Assembly (NCBI GenBank): GCA_008694505.1
Contig: VZDJ01007747.1
Span: forward strand, 7,906,399-7,970,398
Length of the DNA: 64,000 nucleotides
Source of the DNA: Cyanoderma ruficeps
Lineage: Eukaryota; Chordata; Aves; Passeriformes; Timaliidae
Reading direction: 5' to 3'
Position numbers and translations under genes: made by a program. Shown one piece after another: positions 41,520 to 55,595 of this stretch (position 1 is its first letter; every line of letters starts with the position of its first letter). The notes beneath the pieces are model-generated. The model saw only the letters and a list, made by a program, of their open reading frames with translations, made no database searches and had not been told where the DNA came from.

Positions 41520-43473
41520 ACACAGAATTATAGTTTGCTGCTGTCACTGCAAGGATACCATATCCTTTCCATAGCTGAGCAAAACAAAATCTGGCAAACC
41601 TTATTGTCAACTATTACAATTTTGAAAGACAAACTTTTTCTGACAGTTATCTATACATCATATAAACTTAAAATTTTTTTTAGAATGAGTCAAAATTTAC
41701 CCTACTATGATTTAATATAGTAGTTCAAAAATTAGAATATATTTGAATCCCTATTCATTAATAAAACACAATTATTTCTTGAAGATTCACTAGGCCCTGC
41801 AAGGTGATGGAAGAATAGGTCAATTTACAAAAAAAAAGCCTGTAAAGACATGATCCAAACTGAATGTTCATCTTAACTGTTTTTACTCAGGCCCATAAAG
41901 TTCACTCCTTTTCAAAATCAGAAACTGAGAACTCTGTGCCCTATGACTATGAAGAAAACTAGAAGTTACTTCAAATACTTAATCTCTAGAAACCTTTGAA
42001 AGTTCAAAGGCATATCCTACCCTCCGATATTCAAGGGAGGTTACATTTTAAGCTTTACACATATTCTCCCCTGGGAACAAAGATTACTTTCCGCCAGGCC
42101 AAATCTTGAAAGATACGAATGGCTAGTATGAAAAAGGGAGACAGAGCTTAGGCAAAATGGTGCACAGGTCGAAAAGCACAGGGAAAAAGAAGGTTTTTGA
42201 GAAAATTATCCAGGCCATGGCTGCACAAATGAAGTTATCTTTATACTGGTATGTAAAGGCAAAAAACAAAGTGTTTTATTATAACCCATAAAATGAAACA
42301 ATTTACCTTGCCCTATAAACAGAACACCTTGGATTAGTCTTCTAGATAAGAGAAGTCTTGCTTCAATTTAAAGGAGAAGCTGAGAGACTCCTTCTACCAT
42401 TCTTTCAGGCAATTTCCTGAGGTTTTTCTTTCATTAATGCACCACTTTGCCTGAACTCAAATAAATTTGTGTACAGGTAAAGCACCAAATCTCTTCCTTA
42501 GTTTCACAGAAACAAGCAGGGAAATTCCTCCTGAAAGAGATTTCATTCAATTTTTACTTTATTATTTGCACCCAATCACACATAGCATTTTTAATATCAT
42601 ATTAATTCATGGAAAGAGGAAAAAACTGCACACAGAGAAATGTCTTGCTGCATGCAAGGAGTACTGCCTTATGTTTAAAATAATTATAATCTACATAACA
42701 TTTCATTTCAGGAGTTCTGTGTTTTTTTCAAGCATTTGTATCAACAAGCTTTCAAAGTATCCCATTCTGCTAGGGAAAACAAACTGTGTTCTTGAGTTTT
42801 ACTTAAAAATACTGCCTGATCACTAGAGTAACCACTCTCTGTGTTTGCTTATGATTAAATTAAATTCAATCTAAAACATCGATTCTTTCAGTAGTATATT
42901 CAGATCTATATCTTAGTAACTCTACTGTCAACTTATTGCCAAATCAGAAGTCTCCTTTTTTTCTTCCCAGAATGCTGTTATTTAAAGTAAAGAAAAAAAA
43001 ACAAACAAAAGACCAACTTTTTTAAACAATAGCAAATTAATTTTTATGTTTCAGCAAACATTTAAAAAAACTGCTTTGAAAAACAACCAGAAATTTTACT
43101 ATTAGGAAGAAAGGGTAGAAAGCCGTATTCATTTGCTAAAGATGTACACAACAGCATAAACAAAAAAACTTTGTATGCTTTTTGTACTAATCACTTGAAT
43201 AGCTACAATATAAACATAATTTTTAATTTTACTCTCTTGAATTACGTTTTAAGCTATAAGATATCTATTCATTGTTTAAACAGAATTAAAATATTTCATT
43301 TAAATAGCTAAGTTCCTTGTTCTAATTTGTGTCATGTAGCAATATATATGAGTAGGTCTATTTTTAATATTTGATGCACTTTAGTTTACAGCTCATTCAT
43401 CTAAGGAATTAGCTTTTCTGGTCTTGTGGAGCTACTTTAAATTTAAGGATTAAAAAGGAAATTTATAAAAAAC

Positions 43474-43486
43474 TATATATATATAT
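43474..43486. repeat. (TA)n microsatellite
   Basis: A short uninterrupted TA run in intronic AT-rich DNA; similar short runs occur at 45355-45366 and 60903-60912. Confidence 0.7.
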
Positions 43487-46400
43487 GAATTAAGAAGCAG
43501 AAAGACATTTAAGTGACTACAACCTATGATTTGGATCCCTTCAGAATAAGGTGTAATTATTACACATTAAAACTGCTAGTTAAAATGGATGCATTCATCC
43601 CTTGCAAAGTTTCCTTAGAAACACTAGACTCTCAAGCATAATCTAAACAGACAGCTGGGTCCACCCTTTATGATAATGTGCCACACAGCTTTATTAATCT
43701 GACCTTTGGAAACAAATGAGAAATTTTACAGTGCCCCACTATAATTGTTAGTGGCAGGCATTTTAGCAGTCTGTAATTTGCACTTCACTGTAACATCTAC
43801 TTTCAGTTATGACGTAAACGTTAACAGGATCTGACACCATCAATCATATCCTGGCGTCTAAGGCAAGTGACAAAAGAGTGTGCTTGGAGTAAACTAGAAC
43901 ACTACCTTAATGATAATGAAACACATCAACCTTTGCTATTCAAAGACAAAGGCAAAAAACGAATACGGTAATCGTATCAACAGCATCTGAATGATATACA
44001 GCTCTGCAATGATTGGGAGTGAGAGTTGGCATGGAAATTATGTTCAACGGACTCATTTTTCAAGTTTATATAAGTTCTGATTTTCCTTTTAGTTGCTTGC
44101 AAGAGTTATTTGATAGCAGAAAATGTGTTTTTAATGTATAATCAATAGTATTCTGAAAAATACTATATGAATGCAAAAAGTAATTCTGTTTAAGATGGCA
44201 TAAGTATGGAAATTTCTTCTATGTAACACAAACGTGTCAGGTTTTTTATGCATAAGTGTTCTTAAAAGTTTATGGCCTATAAACAGCACAGAAAACGTAT
44301 ACGCAAGTTATGCTGATTGCTATCAGTGTTATAAATATGCAATAAAAACCAGTAGGCTCATACCTGAATGAAAAAGATACCTATTTAGAGGCATTTATTC
44401 AAAAAATATATAAATTAAATAGAATTTATTTCTGAAATACCAGTATGCATACAGATCTTTTGCTTCTGAATGTTATGTATTCCTCCTCAGCTTCACTTTT
44501 TCTTTCATACAACCCTTCCTCAACTTTAAATACTTCTGTATGTATAGTCTAATTGAAGTACATTAGATTTTAAGTTCATATCTAAAAAAATTATTGTAGA
44601 GCACGTAAAGATCTCTGTGGATTTTTTAAGATTATTTTTACGTATATCTTTTTCAGTGTTATAAATATCACAGCCTCCTTTCTCTTCAGTAACCAGGTAT
44701 CACAACAGATTATTTTATATAAACATATTGACATAATACTGAGATCTACTGATAAAGCAAGGGTTATGCTATAGGCAAATAAAACCTAATAACAGAAGTT
44801 GCCTTCCCAAATATTTTAATATACATTTTTTAGCTATTACATTGTATACTTTTTATTTACAAATAAAATGCAAGTTTTTTGTTTAATAGCATTAACAGAG
44901 TTTCTTGCATGCACTTTGCTTTTTGAAAATCTATTCTCAAAGGAAAACTTGAAGTTGTTCAGATAGGAAGATTATCTTTCTTCAGCAGCCTGTTACACAA
45001 AATGTGAGCTGCACTTTCTATCATTCCCATTTTGTTTATTTTTGGTCATAATAATTTCCTGCTACATTACAAGTAGTGTGATATAGCCTGCTCCACCTGG
45101 CTATTATCTGCCAAATAACTAAGATATCTGTGGTGCTGATACAAATCATATTTTGCCCTTCATTCTGAGAATGAAGGTTTTGCAAAGGAGTAGGGTACAC
45201 AGAAGAGGTTGATAATATTTTAAACCAGCTAAACTTCAGAGGAAATTTTACATTTAGACCCATTTTACATTCAGATTGCTATTGTTAGTGCAATCAAAGG
45301 AATATTCAGTACATGTGAGAAACATGGCAGGCATAGCCAACAGACACTGCACTAATATATATATATCTGTGTTAAAGGATCCAAGTGTACTTTTTCTGTG
45401 GATTTAGTGCAAGCCTTCAGTGCTCAAGAGCTAATTTAAATTACCTCATATAGCTATCTATGGATTGTGTACCACTTTTAAGATGAAAGAGGTAAACCAA
45501 AGCCATTCTTGAACATACACATTGTCTTAAGCACAAAGAAGAATCTTAATACATAAAACTACAAAGCTTTTAGCATCAATTTTTAACTTTAAACCCTCAA
45601 CATTATTAATAATAAAAGAATAGACTAACTTAAAGTCAAGTCATATTCATTAACTCTTCTCAGCCTACTCCTGAAACAACACAAGAAATTACCCAAAACA
45701 TTTTCACTATAATGTTACAAGTAAAACAGTAACTACTCTTACATGGAGCTTTAAAAAGAATCTACATTAAAAAAAAATCAAACCGTATTGCTATTCAAAG
45801 TGTTTTGTGGGTCACACAACATTAAAATTCAGAGTACCGATACATTTAAATTTAAATAACCAAAACAGCTACATTCATCCTCTGAGTGACTTCTTTAAAG
45901 CTAGTAAAGTCTTAATAGGAATGAATATGTATTCCAGTCAGTATTCAGCACTCCCCTCCCCTGCCAGAGCTCACTCTCTTCTCCACTGTATGTGTTCAAA
46001 TTAGGTGTTTGTGCACTACAGAGAGAAACTTCATGAATATCACTCGACTTATTCTCTCTTGCCAAGTTCACAATGTCTGCTTTGAAATAGATTTAACAAT
46101 TTAACAGAACCCAGCCTAAATTTTAGGATGACATAGATGAATTAAAAAAAATATAGGGTTACCAATCTCTTATGTTAGCTCTACTATTCTACCATATGCA
46201 GAAATAACCGCTGTATCTTTTGTTAGAATAGATATATCATTTTGGAGAAGAGTTCTTGCCTGGAATTTTGACACAGACTATCTTTTTCTCTTCCAAGTTT
46301 CTGAATGCTATGAATATTACATATGAGAAGAAAACCAAAGTTAGATGCACATTTTCCTGCTGTAAAGAAAATCCAAAGAGGAAAGAAATTCTTTGGATGT

Positions 46401-49400
46401 GTAATTCCTACAGCTGCTAACAAGTCAGACACGAAAAATTTCATCCTTTTATGAATGCAATAGAGCTGTAGAATATTTTTGCTTTCATCATTTCTAGACC
46501 ATCATTATATATTCATTATTACATAATGCATATAGGATCATATATAAAAATTATCATATAATACATATTATATGTAATAAATACCAGTAGTTATCTCTGT
46601 AGTAGTTATCAGAATATATGTGCATCCCCACACATAGTTTTAAAAAGAGGCAGAAATAATGGATGTGCATTTAAGAAAAAGTAGATGCATTTGATTATTG
46701 CAATTGATTTTTTGAATATACACTGACAGCTGTGAATTTTTGTATAATTTACAAAAACTCTTTAGTCTCATTTAGTCTCTTTTGGTTTTTAATTATTATT
46801 TTTTTGTATATATATTTGCTCTTAGCAAAAATGGACTTGGCAAGCAGCATAAAGTTGGAAATAACTCCTCTGTGAAAATGCAGACATAATTTGCAACAAA
46901 ACACTCAAGAAATTCTATGTGATACTGTTCCTCCCCGACACTAACACAATAAAACTGCAGACAATTTTTCACTGGCATGGAATGTAGGCATGGAATTTAG
47001 CTTAAGGTAAATGCTGCAATTCTGTAAAATGTATGCACCATGTTGTATTCACTCGTTATTACTTTAGCATTTTAAATTAATTTCTTGACTAAGATAAAGT
47101 GTGTTTACCTCAAGATAACAACTCATGAGGCTGCATTTGTGCAGTTTACACTGTTTATGTCCATGGCATTACACTGGTAGCAGTTCTGACTAGATTACTA
47201 AACAAATACTGTGCTGTATTGACAGATAGAGATCAAAACTGGATTTTAGCATCGTCAAAAAATGCTTTGTTTAAAAGAAATAAGAAAAGACTTTCATAAA
47301 TCTGTATATACCAAAGAGACCTTGCTCTTAATGTATACTTTCTATGTCATATAATCCCATTGTTATCAAAGACATTAACCCAAACTGATATGATACTGAT
47401 TCACGCACTTTACTTTCTCAAAATGAGCTTCAAGCCTACTGAAAAATAAATGCTAAGATTAATTGTTTTACTAAAACTACTTTCACACATGAAGGTGTTT
47501 CCTTTAAATGCATCTCATAATCTGACTCTGAATTGATTCAGACCTTAACATTATAATTTCTATAAATGTTAATCATGATAAAGCCATTCCAATATAATAA
47601 TAAAGAAAGAACACTCCAAAACATTCAGTTAATAACACTATCTCTGTTGGTCTTTTGTAAGAAAGGGAAAAGAGAATTATTCAGGTGTAAAATAGAACTC
47701 TGTTTCTTATGACAGCTCTTAAGCAACAGAAGAGATTTGAGTTTCAGTTGAGTAGGCGGAGAACAGAACAGGAAAAGGGGGATAGTATTTGGCCTACTTA
47801 ATTCAAAAATCCTCACACCAACACTTCAAAGTTTATTCACTTTGGTAAATTGGAACATAATGACAAAGAAGAGAACTTCAGAATAAACACTGTAGGTCAG
47901 ATTGGACAAATATTTACCAACCTTTTGCTGCTACATATTCTCTAAAGTACTACATTTTTTTCTGAAATGTACTGATCTAGTAGAGAAGCTACTACAGCAC
48001 AATAAACTAAAACATTAGTAAATTCAGTAAAGGAGGATTGCAGTTCAGATTATAACCACACACAATTAATACAGGTCTGTTGAAAAACAAATTAAGAATC
48101 ATTTGCTTGAGTAGACAAAATGAATCGCTGGATACATTACAGAATGTAATGAACTGTATTTTTTGCCACAGTTAATGGTTCTAACATGACAAAGGAAACT
48201 GATATCATGGATTGTGCATCAGAACATGTATTGCTTTGTCCATTTTCAAAAGTAGTAACAGCCATACATATTGCAGGATGGATCTTGAACAGTTTGTTCA
48301 CCCTCTGGCATTTGAGAGCATCTCCAGACAAAACTTCACTTTTACAAGTTATGACTCAAATAAGGCCTTACTGATTTTGTATCTTAAATTCTTTCAATTT
48401 TGAAATTTCTTAAACTTTTTTTCATTACTTCTTGTCTTACATTCATCAGTGCATAGAAAAAGATTACACCAATCTGAGATTTCAGAAAAGACCAGGAATG
48501 TTGTGAAGGTATGCTAACTATTCCAAAAGTAAAAATCTAGTAAGATATGCAGGTGATGCCTAAATGATTTCCTCTCTAATTTCAGTAACTAAAGATTATA
48601 AAAGGAGCAGATGTTTGCTAATGATATCAGAAGAGTCTGGCAATATGTTCATAATCATAGAGAATTACATTTTTGAAACTAATCTGTGAGTCAACAATGA
48701 TTTTACATCCAGATTATTAAGGTAAGCATAAAATAAGAAGCATGGAGTACAATTAGAAACTCAAGTTGTAAATAAAATTATGTCAGTCAAAATTCTCTAA
48801 ATGGTTTAATTTTGAGTTTTAATGATGTTCAAAGCTCAGTTCAATAGTAGCTAGCAAACATTTTAAAAGTATCCTGTACATTTGGTACCAAAATGCTCTT
48901 AACTAAAGTAAAAAACTCTTCATGTTAATATGATTAAAATTATTTGCATGCACATTTTGAAAATGCTATGAAAAGTGCGTATTTTCCAGATCTTAGGTGA
49001 AGCACTTTTTCTATATTTCAAAACATGTTCTTTAAGTTGCCAAAACCAATAGACAAAGTTACATTATAATATTCATTACATCATCATATTGCATATCATT
49101 GTGCAATATCCAAGAACAATAGCAATAGCACAACAACCACCTTACTTTCAGCCTAAATTCAGAATTTTTTTTACTGATTTTGCTGGGTTTTTTTAGAAAG
49201 ATATTACATCTTGTTTCTCTCTACTGAAATCAATTTTTTAAATTCTCAAAAAATAAAATTACTGTACTGTAATTCAAACTATGACTAAGCTTAGGGGCTG
49301 ATCTAAAATGCTACCAGATAACTGAAATATTTTTGTGGCTTGTCATTTCCTTTGTGCCAGTATTTTTTCTGTTAGAAGGAATTGAATTGCCTTTCAGTTT

Positions 49401-50786
49401 GGCAAACAGTTGATATGTGTCACTAGTCAACCTTCTGGTACTTCAGAAGTATAAGTTTTTCAGAATAATATTGTTAAAAACTATTCCTACTTTGAAGTTT
49501 ATTATGTTATTTATTAAAAGCACATGAATGTCTCCAAAGTCAAGCATAGCCTGGGAAGAAACAATTCTTCACATTGCTTAAATGTAACACAATTTCTGAT
49601 GTTTCCAAATTACCACAAAAAATCTATTTTATCTTCCAATAAAGGTTTGGAATAAAATATTCTTTTGTTTGAAGGAATTAGCACTGGAAAAGAAAGGTAA
49701 GGAAAGTCAAATGAGACTTCAGGCCAGCAATTAAAAGTTAGCAAGGTTTAGTTGTTAATTGCCTTGTTATTTCATTCATATTATAAAAGTGTTATAAAAC
49801 TAATTTCACTTGTATTTTGCCCTGGTGATAATCATTTCCACATACAAAAAAATTCCCAGAAGCATAAGGGTTTGTCAACATACATTAAAACTGTAAAATG
49901 TTAACATAGCATTTTACATAAAAGCACTGTTTCTTTTCTCAGTGTATAAAAAGATCTGTTACATGTTAAGTAAAACATGAAAAAGAGTATCACGGATCAA
50001 AAAGAGATGGGATTAGTGTCAGAATGGGGTATGTTTGAGTATTGGCTTCTATTTCGGTGTGATTGACTTAGAGGCTGAAAACAGTAGTAACAGATGGGAA
50101 AAACAAGCAGGTCAGAAATGTATCAGGAGGAAAAAAACCCCCACTACTGGACAATAAAAACATCCTTACTAAAATAAAAATAGGAATCAGATGTATTTTA
50201 TAGCCATTTTTTATAAATTAGGTAAAATAAAAATTACTAGGTATTTATAATGTAATAAAAGATACAGAATGCTCCTTTATACTGCTATATTGGTATGGCT
50301 GAAGTCAAATTCTGCTGCAATCTTCCCCTCTTAAAAAATACAATTTAATGAAATTATTAATAAAAATTAAATACTGAACCACTGACTTCAACAGAAGCTA
50401 CAAGGCACAAGAGAGACACCAGCATTTCACTTGGTAAGGATGAGCTGTAATTGTCCCCTGAATTATGAGGAAAATATTCCTTCTTAAAGCATCAGAACTG
50501 TTCGGAAACCACAGAAAACCTTTTGTCCTTCTACTGTATGTAGTGGCTGAAGTATGAAGAGTGTAAGGAATATTGTTAGAAACCCATCCCAAGAATTTCA
50601 GGGAATTTTACCTATCTCAGAAGAACATTTGTAGAGCACAAAACATTTCGATATCGCATGTGAATGGAGTTGCTCACTGACAAGACAAAAATGGTTTATG
50701 CTGAAAGATTAATTTAGTCTTGTTTCACCTGAACCAACCACCATTGAAAACAAATAAATTTAAAGACTATGAAAAGAGAACACCAC

Positions 50787-50802
50787 AAAAAAAAAAAAAA
50801 AA
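50787..50802 (+). repeat. Poly-A run of 16
   Basis: A homopolymer of A flanked by CACC and GGCACC. No retroposed gene is recognisable just upstream, so it is called only as a homopolymer. Confidence 0.8.
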
Positions 50803-52648
50803 GGCACCTCAAAATAGCATTATGCAATAAAGTATATCTGTAGATACATACATGTTTCAAAGACTACTCTTGGCATGATTAGTCTTCCAGACCACTGGAA
50901 TCTTCCGAGTTGAATTGTCAGTTTAGGCAGAGACAAATATATCTTGCAAGAAGTTTAGTAGGTTAAATATTTCCTCAAGTGATGCTACAGATACAATCAC
51001 AACAAATTTTGTGCAGCTGAGCACCAACACCACTGCCTATTTGGAGAAAATGGGTATCTCCCTTCAAGTAGAGTTTAATGGGTTCTTTCTGTTGTAGTTG
51101 TGGCCAATATTTTATAATCCTTTGAAAATTATTTCTATGGTTAGTTAACTAATTTAACAGCTAATGGATAGGCACTTCCATCCAGCTCATTCGTTGGTTC
51201 CAGCTTTTACTTGTTGCTCACATTCATACCATAATGACCACCTAGCAAGAGCATGGGGTGGGGTGCAAGAGAAAGAGGGTCAAACATCATATATAACTGA
51301 CATAAATCATAAAAGCCCACAAAGAATGGCCCATTTCAGAATCCTTCAGTATTCACAAATAATTTATTCCTGTAATCTAATCTGAGTTTTCAGTCTTTTT
51401 TGTAATTTATATTAAGTCATAAGACAGGAAGGCATTTTCAACAATACATCATGGATATATTCACTACATCTAGAGAAGATCATATTGTATTACCATTACA
51501 TTGTATTACCTCTGAAAAAAAAATCAGAAATCACAACTTGGTTGAAAATAAAGGGGATTTTTTGGTTCAATTGTTTTCCCCATGCACACTCTTGAAATGA
51601 AGAACCATAGGTCATTCAGATGATGTAAATTATCATATCATCATAAACAATGTAATTGCCCTGACACAACTCCAATCAACCATCAGCTTTAGTTTGTCTT
51701 TAGATGCTTCTATTTAGCCTCCATGTGAGAGACAGAAAGAAAATTGAGATGAATGAGTACTGTGACACATAAATAACGGAATTAAGAACAGCTAACTCAG
51801 GTGATATGATTACATATTGCTTCCTAAGGTAATAAAAAAGATATATGTTGGTTTGTCACTTAATTCCCTCCTCTTTTTGCAACATTTAACTGGTGCTCGC
51901 TCTTTCTCCTATCCTCCCTTTGTCCCCCTTTTAAAGTATCTCATATCCTATCTCTATAAAAAACTAAAATATCAAAAGAACAATCTTTCCCTCCATTGGC
52001 AATTTTGCTTTTCATTGCTTGCTTAGCAATTTCTAATGAAGGAGTTTGGATGTTCTGTCTCTTAAGAGACTTTATGTTAGAAAAAAAAAAGATGTGAAAT
52101 CCACATTTGAGTTTTGGAAGTCTGAATATTACTGATAAAAAGTTGTTTCTTTAACCTGGATGTTCTATTTCGCATAGTGTTTAGCCACTGGCACAAAGTA
52201 AGGTACAGTGAAAATATAAATTGTGCACAAAAACCACCCACAACAGCAGTTTTGCAAGGCAACTTATTAAGGACATGATCAATTTGTGGACAAATTGGAA
52301 TCACACCCAGTTTCAGATTTACTGAATGGAAAGGGAGAAGCTAAATTGATGGTACTGATGTTTTATGGAAGTATAATAACTGGCCATAGTCAAGGACACG
52401 AACTTTGTGAGAAGTTGTGCAGCCCATCCCATCCAGAGCGCAGCAATCAGTCTTGTTCATCTCAGAGTTCCAAAAATAGTAGCTAATACATTTACTTTCT
52501 AAATATCAGCTCCTTTCCTAGATACAGTTTTGTCATTTCAAATACTACTATACTTACCAAATAATCCATCTGAATGTTTTTTACCAAAAATGAATGTTAC
52601 ATTTGTGATAATTGTAAGAATGTGCACATTTTGAAAATTGGCACTTAC

Positions 52649-52682
52649 CTTTATTTCTTGAGCTTTCATGATTCTTTTCCTG
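52649..52682 (-). CDS. FSTL5: FSTL5 small 34-nt internal exon (N-terminal linker)
   Basis: This short coding exon lies about 42.7 kb upstream of the Kazal exon on the same strand. It reads QEKNHESSRNK followed by the first base of a glycine codon. That closely resembles the charged linker between the signal peptide and the follistatin module of vertebrate FSTL5. The acceptor is a T-rich tract ending TTGCAG and the donor is AAAG|GTAAGT, an almost ideal site. The exon starts in phase 0 and ends in phase 1, exactly the phase the Kazal exon needs; together they read [13 protein letters not shown] across the junction. At 34 nt it is not a multiple of three, so skipping it would shift the frame. 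The acceptor is a tandem CAGCAG, so use of the second AG would remove one glutamine. The exon was too short to stand out as an open frame. It was recognised from its splice signals, residue match and phase. Confidence 0.88.
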
Positions 52683-52889
52683 CTGCAATTAAAAGCAAAA
52701 AAATGTATTAATTGCAGAATTACTTATCAGAAAAATCATAAAATCATAGACATACATGATCCAAATCAGACAGTATAGTTCCTTCTCCATCCTGCTCCAA
52801 AGTAAAATCAACTACACTTTGTCTGATGCCTATAGAGTCCTATATAATCCGTTTTTAAACTCCCTTAGCATTTTTCACTTTTTTTTTTT

Positions 52890-53015
52890 CCCCTCCCACA
52901 ATAACTGGGATTAAGTGCTGGAACACATTACCCAATGGGGCAGCACAGTCTCGGTCACTTGACCTCTGTCTTGGGAGATGCTCATAATTCAACTGCACAA
53001 GACCCTCTAAAACTG
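52890..53015 (+). mobile_element. Old CR1-type LINE fragment
   Basis: The plus strand follows the CR1 ORF2 3'-terminal pattern: GCTGGAACACATTACCCAAT, then an AGTCTC...CTTGGGAGATGCTCA block and ATTCAACTGCACAAGACCCT, equivalent to the usual end-of-ORF2 segment. It is divergent and lacks a clear 3' terminus. Boundaries are approximate. Confidence 0.55.
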
Positions 53016-55530
53016 GAATTTGTTCCCTGATGTAATTTGGAAACATGAAAATTTACTCAAGGCAGTAATCTGTCCCCAAAATTTCAAACTTTGATTTTAC
53101 ACAATACTCTTCAAATATTTGCTGTTATGTAAGTTTATGCCAGTAAAAATAGCATTAGGAATAGGGTATATGCAAAACACTTCTAAATTACGTTCCATTA
53201 CAGGATAGCTTTTCTTTTATAATTTTAACAAGAAAAGGAAATTACGTAACTTTTTTTTCTTTTGCTGCAATTTTAACGGGCATTTTTAAGCATTTTAGCT
53301 TTTGATAGCGAAGAAAGTGAACAGATAATCCTTCAGTACTACTTGCATTGTTTTGTTTTACATATATACACCAAAGATTTATTATTATTGTGCTCATAAC
53401 AGGTTCACTTAGTCTTAAAGGTATCCAGATGGTTCACAGAAATCCATAGAAAGAAGTTAATAATTCTACACAATATGTATCTCCTTTAACAGTACATCTG
53501 TTAATATTTTCTAATTCACAGGGATATAGAAATTTTTAGCTACCATTAACTTCAGCACAAGACCGTCTTATCCTCAAACAATTAAAACATATTGTTCCAA
53601 CCTTTTTAATTTCTTGAAATAATAAATAATATGGCTAGTCATGCAGTATTTTTGTTGTTCCCTGCAACCCAAGTTTACAAATCCAAGTCAATGACTCCTT
53701 TCTTGTTTTCAAATTCCTCCATGACAACATAGGAAACACTAGTAAGATTAAAAGAAAAAAATCATTATCAGTAAAATGTGATGTACTAGATATATTTGTA
53801 ATATTTCCTAAACACAACGAATGGTATTTCCTGAAATACTGGATGTGATGTGCTGAATTTACCAGTATCAATTTTCACGCCATTCTGATTTTCGTGCTAA
53901 ATTTAAGGCAATAGTTTTAGCATTACTTAATTTCTTTCACACTTCATCGTACACAACTGTCAGCATTTAGTTTAGAGGATCTGTCTAGTACTTTCTTCTA
54001 CTCTTCTAAAGGAAAACTTGCTTTTAATGTTTATTCTTTGTATCTTTAGAAGTCATGGAGTGAAACTTAGCCTTTAATAGGTCGGTGTAGACTCAGAGGA
54101 ATCTTGTCTGTGATAAGAAGTATGTGCTTATTAAAATATCAACCCACCACCAAGATTTACAATCAAGATGTGGCCAAGTTGTGTTAGCATTCAGACTGTG
54201 CAATTTTATGGGCTCCACAGATGTTGTTCAGTTCCAGAAAACTCACTTGTCTTTTCTGCCTTCTTTAGTTTTAAATCAGAAGAATGGAATTTTTTGCCAA
54301 CAAAGCTGCAATAGATACTAAAGACTTTTAAGCCAAGAATTGATTACTAGATCAGAGTAACCTTGCTGGAAAGCCATATTCAAAGTCAAATACTGATATC
54401 AAAGGAGAAGAGAAACACTAATTATTTAGGATGAGAATTACTTTTTAGGAAGAAGAGAGTGCAAAAAACTTGGAAAAGTTTAGAGTAGAAACAAAATTAT
54501 TTAGATGAAATTTTGAAATTTAAAAAAAAGGGTGTTTTTATAATGAAAGGTGTCAAGATTTCAAGGAAAGGAGGAATTAACTGCAAATATCTTTTAAGAC
54601 CTATTTTTTTCTAATATCTTTATTTTCTTTAATTTCAGCTGAAGATTTTGGAGCATATATTCATGGCTTAGCTTTCTCAAAATACTCAAATTTTACTTTT
54701 AAGCTGCCATTCAAACTAGAAAGAAAAGATTTTCTTAGCACATCATAGACCAACCTCAGTGTGATATTCCTTGGAACACAATGCTTGGAAGCAGAAAAGA
54801 GCATCCACATAGAAAGAAAAGTCTCTTCACCTCAAGTCATTTCAAAATTAACTAGTGATTAGACTGGGTGTAGCATCTCTGAACTCAGAAAATTGGCTTT
54901 CTGCCTAGAGAAATCTTGCTAGAATAGACTCTTCAACAGAAAACACAGAGTTAAAAAGTGCAGAGAAGTTTATACTGAGGGTGAATTAAATGCAGATTCC
55001 TCCTTAATACTGAAAGATAAATTATGTGAAATATTTTCTGTAGAAAATCACTAAGAAGCAATGAATAAGTCTATAAGCACCTATAACTTAGGGAAATTAA
55101 TTTCAGATGCTCAGGGAAATAGGAACTGCTCATCCTGATGGGAAACACAAAAACAAATAAACAAAATTTTCAGGGTGTTGGAATGTGAGAGAGGTAAATT
55201 AACTTTCTTAACTTTCAGTAAATTAATTGTTCATAATGACATTTATTTCCACCTGCATTTGTGTAGTGTGCTAGGCTTTTAATGCTAGTTGGACTGAAAA
55301 TAACAAAATTCTACTCATATACTATTAGAAAGTATGTAAATGTGCAAACATCATGGTATTAAGTAAAACGTACTTCTGTATAAACACTTGTGTGGAGGAC
55401 TTTATAAAACCACTATTACACATTTCTGGTATTTTTCTCCTGTATTGCATTATGATATATAAACAAAATATTTTTACCTAACATGTTGACAATCAAAAAT
55501 TATATATAAATAAATTTTAGAAGAAATTTT

Positions 55531-55554
55531 ATACACACACATATATATATATAT
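55531..55554. repeat. Compound (AC)n(AT)n microsatellite
   Basis: ACACAC followed by an uninterrupted ATATAT run. Confidence 0.8.
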
Positions 55555-55569
55555 CTTCATTTATATAAT

Positions 55570-55595
55570 CATTCTGGATATTTATGTCCAGAATG
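55570..55595. repeat. Perfect 9-bp inverted repeat
   Basis: CATTCTGGA and TCCAGAATG flank an 8-nt AT-rich spacer. It lies just after the AC/AT microsatellite. No function can be assigned. Confidence 0.7.

Noticed and set aside
46555..46574. 8-bp inverted repeat in TA-rich sequence
   Set aside because: AT-only palindromes this short are expected by chance in this composition.
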